This document shows, piece by piece, positions 26,672 through 34,695 of a stretch of 64,000 nt of DNA. The notes beneath the pieces were generated by a model. The model was given only the letters and a program-made list of their open reading frames with translations, was not told where the DNA came from and ran no database searches. This DNA comes from Algoriphagus kandeliae. GTDB taxonomy: Bacteria > Bacteroidota > Bacteroidia > Cytophagales > Cyclobacteriaceae. A program made the translations under genes and the position numbers. Each line of letters starts with the position of its first letter. Position 1 is the first letter of the stretch. Location: NCBI RefSeq assembly GCF_004571135.1, contig NZ_SPSB01000002.1:186001-250000 (forward strand), in the 5' to 3' direction.

Positions 26672-28564
26672 ATGATCAGTAATCCAGCCAGTCAACCTTC
26701 CGAAACGAATCGATTTGAAAGGACCAAAATCAAAGAAGCCGTAATTGAGATTGTCAGTGACTCAGGCGAAGGTGCACAAAAATGTGGACAAAGCTTGGGA
26801 GCCATTTCAGCCAAAATGGGAAATGGAGTATGGACAGTTGAAATTATCCCGGCAGAAATCCAACCTCCCGCCCGATCCAAAGCAGGCGCATCTGGAATCA
26901 GGGTCAGGATGGGTAGCAACAAAATCACCAATATGGGTGACCATGCCGATTTGGTGGTTGCTCTCAATGAGCAAGTGCTTTATGGGCGGATAGACCAAAA
27001 TGCCTATAAACCGGGAACCTACCTTCTCATAGAAAATAAATGGGCTACGCATACGGAGGAAACGGCTATCGCTTACAAAGAATCCATTGAGCATTTCAAA
27101 GAATTGGGATACTACATCTTTGAAATTCCCATGGAAAAGGAATGTCTCAAGCATGTAAGCGATGCCAAAAAAGGCAAAAACATGTGGGTACTCGGCCTGC
27201 TCTGCAATCTTTATGATCGAGATCTGGAAATCGCAGCCAATCAGGTCAAATATATCTTCCGAAAAAAGGATGAGAAGATCATACAAAGCAACCTCGATTT
27301 ACTTTTTGCAGGATATGAATATGCCAATGAGAACTTCCCCATGCATTTCACCATTCCAAGCAAATTAAGTGAGGAAGACTATGTGGTAATGAATGGGAAT
27401 GAGGCTATCAGTCTTGGGGTTATGGCGGCTGGAATCGAAGTATGTTCCATGTACCCCATCACTCCAGCCACTTCTGCTACCCATGCCATGGCAGAAACCA
27501 TCGAATCGGCAGGGGGAATTATTCACCAAGCTGAAGATGAAATTGCGGCAATTGGTTTTGCTGTAGGTGCATCCTATGCCGGGAAAACGGCCGTTACCAT
27601 TACCTCTGGACCTGGTATCGCGCTTAAAACAGAATTTATTGGATTAGCCATTATGGCTGAAATCCCACTGGTAATAATCGATGTGCAACGTGGAGGACCA
27701 TCTACTGGCTTACCTACCAAGGTGGAACAGGGAGACTTATTAGCTGTATTATACGGTGCTCCCGGTGATGCACCGAAGGTAGTACTTGCCCCATCCACGA
27801 TAGAGGAGTGCTTCCATTTTGTCATTTTGGCTAGAAAACTGGCCGAATCTTTCAGGACCCCAGTTTTTGTGCTGACAGATGCAAATTTGGCAACAGGTGT
27901 ACAGCCTTTCCCTCGTCCAAAAATCAAGGCTGAATGGTTTCCTGAACCATTGGACCAAAGCCCTTGGAAAGAAGGGGTCAAAGTCTATGATTGGGATAAA
28001 AACACAGGAATTAGCAAAAGACCAATTCCGGGACAGAAAGGCGGAATGTACACCTTAACCGGACTGGCACATGATGAAGATAGTCATGTCGCTTACGACC
28101 CTGCCATCAACCAACGAGCGGTAGAAAGCAGAAGTCGCAAATTGGCTGCTCTGCGAGAAACACTGAAGCCACCTACTATCCATGGCGATGAAGAAGGAGA
28201 TCTGTTGTTGGTAGGTTGGGGATCAACCCGAGGGGCTATTGAAGAAGCTGCAGAAAGAGCCAGAGAAAAAGGAGCAAAAGTGAGCAGTATTCACCTCCGT
28301 TTTCTAAGTCCCATGGAGCCCGGACTGAAGAACATTTTCGACAAGTTTAAAAAAGTGATGACGGTAGAAATCAATTACAGCGATACCGTTGGAAACCCCT
28401 TGATAACAGCAGAAAACAGGCGCTATTCCCAATTGGCTTGGTACCTGAGAGCGCAGACGCTTACTGACATTGATTGCTTAAGCAATGTTTACGGACAACC
28501 CATGAGCCCGATTCAGATTTTACAAAGGCTCGAGAAAGAACTCAACTTAACCTTAATCGACTAG
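26672..28564 (+). CDS. korA: KorA, gamma-alpha fused 2-oxoacid (2-oxoglutarate):ferredoxin oxidoreductase subunit
   Basis: The protein has 630 residues. The N-terminal gamma domain (about 1-200) has GEGAQKCGQSLGAI and QPPARSKAGASGIRV. A linker near 215-240 leads to the alpha/TPP-Pyr domain with SMYPITPATSATHAMAE, AEDEIAAIGFAVGASYAG and a closing transketolase-C-like domain with HLRFLSP. This gamma-alpha fusion is the common KorA layout in Bacteroidota, where it is paired with KorB. The substrate is most likely 2-oxoglutarate/succinyl-CoA, but 2-oxoacid specificity cannot be fixed from sequence. It has its own 159-bp upstream gap and may carry an extra promoter. korB follows 3 bp later. Confidence 0.9.
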   Translation: MISNPASQPSETNRFERTKIKEAVIEIVSDSGEGAQKCGQSLGAISAKMGNGVWTVEIIPAEIQPPARSKAGASGIRVRMGSNKITNMGDHADLVVALNEQVLYGRIDQNAYKPGTYLLIENKWATHTEETAIAYKESIEHFKELGYYIFEIPMEKECLKHVSDAKKGKNMWVLGLLCNLYDRDLEIAANQVKYIFRKKDEKIIQSNLDLLFAGYEYANENFPMHFTIPSKLSEEDYVVMNGNEAISLGVMAAGIEVCSMYPITPATSATHAMAETIESAGGIIHQAEDEIAAIGFAVGASYAGKTAVTITSGPGIALKTEFIGLAIMAEIPLVIIDVQRGGPSTGLPTKVEQGDLLAVLYGAPGDAPKVVLAPSTIEECFHFVILARKLAESFRTPVFVLTDANLATGVQPFPRPKIKAEWFPEPLDQSPWKEGVKVYDWDKNTGISKRPIPGQKGGMYTLTGLAHDEDSHVAYDPAINQRAVESRSRKLAALRETLKPPTIHGDEEGDLLLVGWGSTRGAIEEAAERAREKGAKVSSIHLRFLSPMEPGLKNIFDKFKKVMTVEINYSDTVGNPLITAENRRYSQLAWYLRAQTLTDIDCLSNVYGQPMSPIQILQRLEKELNLTLID

Positions 28565-28567
28565 ACC

Positions 28568-29530
28568 ATGATTTCTTTTCAACCAGATTTTTGTGAAATC
28601 GCACTTCCGGAAGAAGGGCATTACAGCATTGAGGATTATGGAAGCAGTAAAGCAAGATGGTGCTCGGGCTGTGGCGCTCATACCATATTGCATTCGGTAC
28701 AAAAGCTCTGTGAGGATGAGCAGCTTCCTCCAGAAAAAACCGTATTTGTCTCGGGAATTGGCTGTAGCAGCCGCTTTCCTCACTATATGAAGACCTATGG
28801 TTTTCATGGCTTACACGGTAGAGCTCTCCCTGTAGCAAGTGGGGTGAAATTTCGAAGACCCGATCTGAACGTATTTGTAATCACGGGGGATGGGGACTGC
28901 TGCTCTATCGGAGCCGGTCATTGGGTACATGGCATTCGCTACAATATGAAAATGGTGGTTTTGCTTTTTGATAATTCTATCTATGGATTGACAAAAAAAC
29001 AAACCTCTCCAACCAGTCCCTTAGGCACCCATTCCAATACCCACCCTAGAGGATCCGTCATCCCGCCTATCAATCCTATTCAGTCAACTTTGGGATTCGC
29101 AAATGTCTCTTTTGTCGCCCAAACCATTGATTGGAAACCAGCGCATCTGAATGCTACACTGAAAAAGGCCTTTGATCATCCCGGATTGGCTTTTGTACGA
29201 ATTGTGCAACGCTGCCCAATTTGGATGCGGGACACCTATGAGCCAACTGTCAAAGATCCAAATGCTCTAACCTTGTTGGATCATGAGGATGGTATTGTAT
29301 TGGATGAAAAAGCCAAAAGCACTTTCCGCCATATTGAACAGCATGATCCTAGCGACCTTCTCAAAGCCAGAGAAATGGCTGAATTGGTAAAAGAAACCAC
29401 ACCTATTGGCCTCTTTTATCAAAATAAAAATGCCATCCGATATGATGAATATGGTGCCCACAATTTGGGAATTTCAGTAGAAGAACGAATTGGGGCCATC
29501 AATACGCTCATGGATCGATACGCCATTTAA
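28568..29530 (+). CDS. korB: KorB, beta subunit of 2-oxoacid:ferredoxin oxidoreductase
   Basis: This 320-residue TPP-binding beta subunit has proximal 4Fe-4S ligands WCSGCG (about 35), GIGCSSRFP (about 66) and QRCPIW (about 215), plus an intact TPP-Mg motif GDGDCCSIG and NSIYGLTKKQ. It catalyses oxidative decarboxylation of a 2-oxoacid or the reverse carboxylation with KorA. Neither KorA nor KorB carries a dicluster ferredoxin (delta) subunit, so electrons must leave through a separate ferredoxin. The next gene, 10 bp downstream, encodes a protein with a ferredoxin domain. Confidence 0.92.
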   Translation: MISFQPDFCEIALPEEGHYSIEDYGSSKARWCSGCGAHTILHSVQKLCEDEQLPPEKTVFVSGIGCSSRFPHYMKTYGFHGLHGRALPVASGVKFRRPDLNVFVITGDGDCCSIGAGHWVHGIRYNMKMVVLLFDNSIYGLTKKQTSPTSPLGTHSNTHPRGSVIPPINPIQSTLGFANVSFVAQTIDWKPAHLNATLKKAFDHPGLAFVRIVQRCPIWMRDTYEPTVKDPNALTLLDHEDGIVLDEKAKSTFRHIEQHDPSDLLKAREMAELVKETTPIGLFYQNKNAIRYDEYGAHNLGISVEERIGAINTLMDRYAI

Positions 29531-29540
29531 CTCCAAGGCT

Positions 29541-31694
29541 ATGAAAGAAGAATTGAAAAATAATACTGCGGTAGATCATCAGCCCCTCACTTGGGAAAAA
29601 AGCGATCCGGCCACCGAAGCCGAAATGCAAGCCTTTTGGAAAAAATTGAGGCATTTTTATAGAACAGGCATTCTTCCAAAAGATGATAAAAGAATGTCTG
29701 TAACATCTGCATTGTTGGATTATTTAGATGAAGGGGAGGCTTCTTCCTATCCCTTCACTATTGCAGAAAAAAATGGCATGAGTCGAAGCATAAACCTAAA
29801 TTCAAATACCCCATTTCAATTTTTGGATTATTTGGTTTCCAAGCACCATGTCAGCAACCGAAAGTCCTTTACTTCTCAATTGTCCGAATTAATTACAGGC
29901 TTAAATAAGCTTTTGCAGATTGAGGACAGTCAGGCAGAACAGGAATCCCTGAAAAACACCTTTGATTTTGCGGATGAGTTGATCGCTTTTGACAAAATGG
30001 TCAACCTGCTTCCAAAAAATCAGAAGGCCGAACTTTCCGAAAAGCGCCTTCAAAGACTTACTGAAGTAATTTCCACTCTTCAAAAAGGCCTGAATCATTA
30101 CAAAGAAAAGGAGAGTGTGGTTGTACTTGAAAAAAGCTGGAAAGAGGCTATCTACAAAGAGAAGTTATTTAAAAACTCCCAATTAGTCGAAACCAACAAT
30201 GATGCTTTTGATGAAGCATTAGAGCTATTCAGCAAAGAGGTAAAATCATTTGTTGAATTGATCAGGGCATTTCGAATTGCTTCTTTGGAGATCAAAGATG
30301 AATTCAAGGAAGAAATTCATAAGGAATATTTTGATCACTTTACCTGGTATCGATTATCTCAGGAGGAGCTCAATTTATTTCACCCGGTCATTCTGATTGT
30401 GGATAAGGGCTATTTGTTTGATCATTTAACTTCCTTTTCAAAGCTTTTAGCTTCCAATAGACCTATCAAAGTGTTGGTTCTGAATCAAGAGCTGATCACT
30501 TCACCGGACAAAGATTTAGCTTGGGAAGATGCTTCAAGACAGTACAAACAAGAAATTGCCACTCTGGGGATTGCCCATCGAAATGTTTCTGTTTTTCAAA
30601 GTGGAATGGATGAACCTGAATCAATCCTGGAAGGAATTCACGATTGCTTAAAATCCACCTCCCCAAGCATTTGTTACCTTTCCCTTCCCGATGTAAAGAA
30701 ATTTGAAGGAAAAGAGCCGGCTCAAATTATGAAAGCTGAAAATGCCAGTCGGTATTTTCCAAAAATCAGCTATAACCCTACTCAGAGAAGTGCTTCTGGA
30801 AAGAGATTTCAACTTTCTAAAAACATTCAAGTATCAAAGGCCTGGCCTAACTTTAGCCTATCTGCAAAAGGTTCAAATGGTTCCAACATGGAAATTGAAG
30901 CAGCCTTTACCTATGCAGACTACAAAGCCATTTTCCCTGAAAAAGCTAAGGAGCTGATGCTTGTTCCTTCCAAATATTACAGTGAGCATTTGGTTTCACT
31001 TAGTCAATATTTAGAATTAGAAGAAGCCGAACTCTACGGAAAAATCCCTTTTATCTGGGTAAAAGACGAAACTGGCCATCTTTTGCGTGCGGCAGTGCCT
31101 AATGTATGGGTAGTCTCCTGCCAAGAGCGCTTGGATTTTTGGAATCAATTGAGAGAATTAGCCGGAATATCTGAGGTCTCAATAGGAGGAGAATCTACTC
31201 CAATTGATCAAGTTAAAACAGGGGAAGAATCTGATGTTTCTTCTGAAACTGATCGACAAGAGGTATTGAAAAGCCTTCAGGAAGAGGCAATTGCAGTAGC
31301 GGCTCAACGATTAATTTCTGTGCTGTTGGATGATGAAGAATTCAAGTTTAACGAAGCGGCTTTAACCGAAGAGTGGCCCTTGAAAGAGGAAAGTCCTGCT
31401 ATCCAAAAAGAATTAGTGACTAAAGAGGAAACTACCTCCAATCAAGTCAGTGGCCCTTGGGTTGAAACTGAAAATTGCACCTCCTGCAATGAGTGTGTGG
31501 ATAAGTATCCCAAGCTTTTCAAGTACAATAAGGACAAACAAGCCTACATCGATGACCCTTCTAAGGGGACCTTTGAAGAGTTGGTAAAAGCAGCGGAGAA
31601 ATGCCCCGCAGGATGTATTCATCCCGGAGCGCCTTTAAACTCGAAAGAACCCAATCTGGAAAAGTTAATCAAGCGGGCAGAAAAGTTTAATTAG
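29541..31694 (+). CDS. Degenerate PFOR paralogue (TPP-site pseudoenzyme) with C-terminal ferredoxin
   Basis: From ATG 29541 the protein has 717 residues. It aligns by eye with the C-terminal half of the 1637-aa PFOR: FWKKLRHFYRTG matches FWEQTGNFYAQG, SNRPIKVLVLN matches SGKPIKVIVVD, GKIPFIWVKD matches GKFPFIWAVD, and SCQERLDFW matches SCEERRDFW. The catalytic GDG is replaced by DKG (residues 288-290), the SNTGG loop is lost (TSPDK), and all dicluster and proximal-cluster cysteines are missing. The C-terminal ferredoxin is fully kept (Cys646/649/652/688) and ends in the same KRAEK(F/Y)N tail as PFOR. The ORF is intact, so this is a maintained non-catalytic protein. It lies 10 bp after korB and probably serves as an electron-carrier or assembly subunit. 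The extension to 29490 overlaps korB and is not used. Confidence 0.85.
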   Translation: MKEELKNNTAVDHQPLTWEKSDPATEAEMQAFWKKLRHFYRTGILPKDDKRMSVTSALLDYLDEGEASSYPFTIAEKNGMSRSINLNSNTPFQFLDYLVSKHHVSNRKSFTSQLSELITGLNKLLQIEDSQAEQESLKNTFDFADELIAFDKMVNLLPKNQKAELSEKRLQRLTEVISTLQKGLNHYKEKESVVVLEKSWKEAIYKEKLFKNSQLVETNNDAFDEALELFSKEVKSFVELIRAFRIASLEIKDEFKEEIHKEYFDHFTWYRLSQEELNLFHPVILIVDKGYLFDHLTSFSKLLASNRPIKVLVLNQELITSPDKDLAWEDASRQYKQEIATLGIAHRNVSVFQSGMDEPESILEGIHDCLKSTSPSICYLSLPDVKKFEGKEPAQIMKAENASRYFPKISYNPTQRSASGKRFQLSKNIQVSKAWPNFSLSAKGSNGSNMEIEAAFTYADYKAIFPEKAKELMLVPSKYYSEHLVSLSQYLELEEAELYGKIPFIWVKDETGHLLRAAVPNVWVVSCQERLDFWNQLRELAGISEVSIGGESTPIDQVKTGEESDVSSETDRQEVLKSLQEEAIAVAAQRLISVLLDDEEFKFNEAALTEEWPLKEESPAIQKELVTKEETTSNQVSGPWVETENCTSCNECVDKYPKLFKYNKDKQAYIDDPSKGTFEELVKAAEKCPAGCIHPGAPLNSKEPNLEKLIKRAEKFN

Positions 31695-31798
31695 AAGAAC
31701 AAAAGACACAAAAACCATTGGGATTCATTTATTATTATTTTTCATCTTAGAAAAATGGGTCTAAAAGTGAGCCCCATCAGATTTTGAAAAACCAATAA

Positions 31799-32233
31799 AT
31801 GAGGGAGAAAAAGAACCTATTTACGGATAAAGAATCTATTAAAACCATTGATCGGTTTCGGGTTATTTATTTCGGAATAGCAGTCTTTTTCTTCTTTTTG
31901 ACCGAAATAGGAAGGAATATTTACCGACCCTTTATCTATTCCAATCAAATTGATGATTTTGGAATTGCGGACAGTATTGGCAATTCCGGTGGAGTAATCG
32001 TACAGATTTTTTTCACATTGGCGGTTTTAAACTCTCCCGGAAAGAAAGCTTTCCATGTGATTTGGTTCATTGTGATCGGTTATATCCTCTATGAAATTGC
32101 CCAACCCTATTTACCTCGAGGTGTCTTTGATTGGAAGGATATTTATGGAACACTAATAGGAGGATTTATTTCTTTACTCTTATTGATTCTAATTAGGAAG
32201 ATTGTTTTAAATAAGGTTCTTCATAAGTTTTGA
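31799..32233 (+). CDS. Small four-helix membrane protein, VanZ-like
   Basis: The 144-residue protein has four TM helices at about 22-42, 62-82, 88-105 and 115-135. The loop VFDWKDIYGTLIGG before the last helix resembles the FDxxDVxxNxxG motif of VanZ-like small membrane proteins, without the Asn. It could equally be an unclassified 4-TM family. Function is unknown. It stands alone, 104 bp after the PFOR-like gene. Confidence 0.6.
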   Translation: MREKKNLFTDKESIKTIDRFRVIYFGIAVFFFFLTEIGRNIYRPFIYSNQIDDFGIADSIGNSGGVIVQIFFTLAVLNSPGKKAFHVIWFIVIGYILYEIAQPYLPRGVFDWKDIYGTLIGGFISLLLLILIRKIVLNKVLHKF

Positions 32234-32470
32234 TTAGTCTCTTGAAATAAGAAATACCCTTGTGATCTGCCTTCTCAAATATGCATAATTGAAAAAATGA
32301 ATATGAATCAAATCCAAAAGGCCTCACAATAGGATTTTAAGTGATTGATTTTTAAATTATTACCACTATCCCTCAAAGAAAATTAGATTAATTACATTAT
32401 TGCCTTTTTCCAGGAAGGATCAAAAGGATTTTTGAAGAACCCTGCCAGTTTCTCTAAAACCAGCAAAACT

Positions 32471-33013
32471 ATGGATAAAGCTCTCCAAACCATGATCGAT
32501 AATATGCCTGAAAAAACAGGCAAAAGCCTAGAAGAATGGACTAAAATTCTTAAAGCCAAATCATTTAGTAAGCATTCTGAAGCGGTGAATTTTTTGAAAT
32601 CCGAGTATGGAGTAACTCATGGGTTTGCCAATACGATTGTTGCACTTTCCAAAGATGATATTGGGTCGGATAAAGACCTTGTCTCTGAGCAATATCAAGG
32701 TAAGGAAGGGTTATTGCCGATTTATGAAGGTTTAATTTCCTACATAAAGACTCTAGGAGATGACATTACGATTACTCCTAAAAAAGGAAGCGTGAGTGTT
32801 ATCCGGAAAAGGCAATTTGTGTTGATCAAACCCGCCACAAAAACAAGAATTGATTTAGGCTTTAAGCTCAAGGACAAACCCACAACAGATAGACTGGAAA
32901 ACTCCGGCCCTTTTGGAACCATGTGCACCCATAGAGTTCAAATCTTTGATCTAAAAGAGTTGGATCAAGAACTCAAAGACTGGATCAAAGAAGCCTATGA
33001 AAAATCCATTTAA
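32471..33013 (+). CDS. DUF4287 + DUF5655 protein
   Basis: From ATG 32471 the protein has 180 residues. MDKALQTMIDNMPEKTGKSL begins the DUF4287 helical domain (to about 60), followed by a DUF5655 domain (about 70-180) with KKGSVSVIRKRQFVLIKP and the closing CTHRVQI strand. Both domains are widespread and uncharacterised; DUF5655 is thought to be related to small-molecule or nucleic-acid binding folds, but this is not established. The in-frame TTG at 32432 is less likely than the ATG, because the family starts at this Met. The next gene starts 21 bp later. Confidence 0.8.
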   Translation: MDKALQTMIDNMPEKTGKSLEEWTKILKAKSFSKHSEAVNFLKSEYGVTHGFANTIVALSKDDIGSDKDLVSEQYQGKEGLLPIYEGLISYIKTLGDDITITPKKGSVSVIRKRQFVLIKPATKTRIDLGFKLKDKPTTDRLENSGPFGTMCTHRVQIFDLKELDQELKDWIKEAYEKSI

Positions 33014-33034
33014 TCAACTTGACCCCAACCTAAA

Positions 33035-33400
33035 ATGAAAGTCACACCTGAACACAATGAACGAATCGCAAACATGAAATTTGGTTCTGTCTATCCCCAC
33101 TATCTCTCAAAAGTGGAGAAGAAGGGAAGAACAAAAGAAGAACTTCTCAAGGTGATAGAATGGCTTACCGGATTTGACGAGGGAAAATTGAATGAGCTTA
33201 TTCAAGAGCAAGCAACTTTTGAGACATTTTTTCAAAAGGCAAAATTGAACCCGAATGCTGAACTGATTACAGGAGTAATTTGCGGCTATCGAATTGAAGA
33301 AATTGATAATGCACTGACCAAACAAGTCAGATACCTCGACAAATTGGTAGATGAGTTAGCAAAGGGAAAGAAAATGGAAAAGATTTTACGATCAGAGTAA
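33035..33400 (+). CDS. DUF2200 family protein
   Basis: The 121-residue soluble protein has the full DUF2200 signature: VYPHYLSKVEKKGRTKEELL, EWLTGFD, FFQKAKLNPNAELITGVICG and RYLDKLVDELAKGK. The family is small, cytoplasmic and uncharacterised. It sits 21 bp after the DUF4287/DUF5655 gene and is probably co-transcribed with it; the two are found together in various bacteria in my recollection. Confidence 0.85.
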   Translation: MKVTPEHNERIANMKFGSVYPHYLSKVEKKGRTKEELLKVIEWLTGFDEGKLNELIQEQATFETFFQKAKLNPNAELITGVICGYRIEEIDNALTKQVRYLDKLVDELAKGKKMEKILRSE

Positions 33401-33545
33401 AATATTGAGAGGACTATAATTAGACTTTTTTAATTGATTTTTGTATTTTCAGAAGAACTGATCTCTAAGCACTTAAATGCTGCTATTAGTTAAACGTCGG
33501 TTTTATTCTTTGGCTAATTAGATTTTTAACTTAACTCATGCACTT

Positions 33546-34517
33546 ATGAAATCCTTCAAAACAACTTTCCATTCATTGAGGGCCATTATTTATTCGGCCT
33601 TGTTCATCCCTTTTTTAGGAATCCAATCCTGCGGTTCTAGCACTCAAACAGAGACTACAGCTACCGAGGAAGAAGCACCTGCTCCTCCAGTCATGGAGAT
33701 AGTAACTGAAACCATGGATTTTCAAATGCCGGATACCATTCCATCAGGTTGGTATACCTGGAGATACCACAACAATTCCAATCAAACTCATTTCATCCTG
33801 ATTGATGATTATCCTGATGGAATTACTTTGGATTCTATCAAGGCACGGGTTCTACCAGTTTTTGGAAATGGAATGGCATTACTCAATGAGGGAAAAACCG
33901 ATGAAGGATTTGCCGAATTTGGCAACCTCCCTTCATGGTTTTCAGAAGTTGTATGGCGGGGAGGGGTAGGATTGGTTTCTCCGGAAGCAACTACTGAATC
34001 CATTCTGAAATTATCTCCTGGAACCTATTTCGTGGAATGCTATGTGAAAATGAATAACGGAATGTTTCATACCAATATGGGTATGATAAAAAAACTGGTG
34101 GTTTCAGATGAAGTATCATCTTTAGCAGAACCAAAAGCAGATATTTCGATCAGCCTCTCAGGTGAATCAGGAATTACTGTCGATCCACCATCAGTTCCGG
34201 GAAATTATACCTTTGGTGTTCATTTCTCAGATCAAATGATCCATGAAAATTTTGTCAGTCATGACCTGAATTTGGTGAGGTTACAGGATAATGCCAATGT
34301 ACAAGACCTGGAAGCTTGGATGGATTGGAGAGATCCCAAAGGATTGATTGAACCAGCCCCCGAAGGAGTCATATTCTTAGGAGGAGTCAATGATATGCCT
34401 GCAGGGGAAACCGGTTATTTTTCAGCCCAACTTGTTCCTGGACAATATGCCTTCATTTCAGAAGTACCAAACGCTTCTGGAAAAAACCTCCTGAAAGTTT
34501 TCGAGATTACTCAATAG
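33546..34517 (+). CDS. Lipoprotein with two cupredoxin-like halves
   Basis: The 323-residue protein has a lipoprotein signal ending GIQSC (Cys about residue 29) and a short Thr/Glu/Pro linker. Two beta-rich segments follow, at about 50-195 and 210-323. Each starts with a PSGWYTWRYHN- or PGNYTFGVHFS-like strand and contains a His-rich strand (NQTHFILI; HENFVSHDLNLV), the way cupredoxin folds look. A complete Cu-binding H...C-x-H-x-M set is not seen, so copper binding is doubtful. Function is unknown. It lies in a single-gene unit with a repeat element downstream. Confidence 0.65.
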   Translation: MKSFKTTFHSLRAIIYSALFIPFLGIQSCGSSTQTETTATEEEAPAPPVMEIVTETMDFQMPDTIPSGWYTWRYHNNSNQTHFILIDDYPDGITLDSIKARVLPVFGNGMALLNEGKTDEGFAEFGNLPSWFSEVVWRGGVGLVSPEATTESILKLSPGTYFVECYVKMNNGMFHTNMGMIKKLVVSDEVSSLAEPKADISISLSGESGITVDPPSVPGNYTFGVHFSDQMIHENFVSHDLNLVRLQDNANVQDLEAWMDWRDPKGLIEPAPEGVIFLGGVNDMPAGETGYFSAQLVPGQYAFISEVPNASGKNLLKVFEITQ

Positions 34518-34566
34518 GTACTTTTCCTCGCTGTAGAAAAGGAGACTTGTTGAAAAATAAATTTCA

Positions 34567-34635
34567 TGTCAGGCTGAGCGAAGTCGAGTCCCATATTTAG
34601 CTAATGAAAGCAATATTTCGACTAGGCTCAATATG
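34567..34635. repeat. Bacteroidota intergenic REP-like inverted repeat
   Basis: The arm at 34567-34592 (starting TGTCAGGCTGAGCGAAGTCG) is a sequence I recognise as a recurrent intergenic repeat in Bacteroidota genomes. A degenerate inverted partner lies at about 34614-34635 (TTCGACTAGGCTCAATATGA). It sits between two convergent genes, a usual location, and may also act as a terminator. Assignment rests on recall and on the imperfect inverted symmetry. Confidence 0.55.
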
Positions 34636-34695
34636 AAAAATGGTTTTTAAAGAAAATCGCTTTTCTATGAGAAATCCTATTCCTTTCCCTGAGTA

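Noticed and set aside
29541..31694. Calling the PFOR-like gene a pseudogene
   Set aside because: The frame is intact for 717 codons, translation spacing to korB is tight, and the ferredoxin domain keeps all four cysteines. Loss of catalysis does not equal loss of function.
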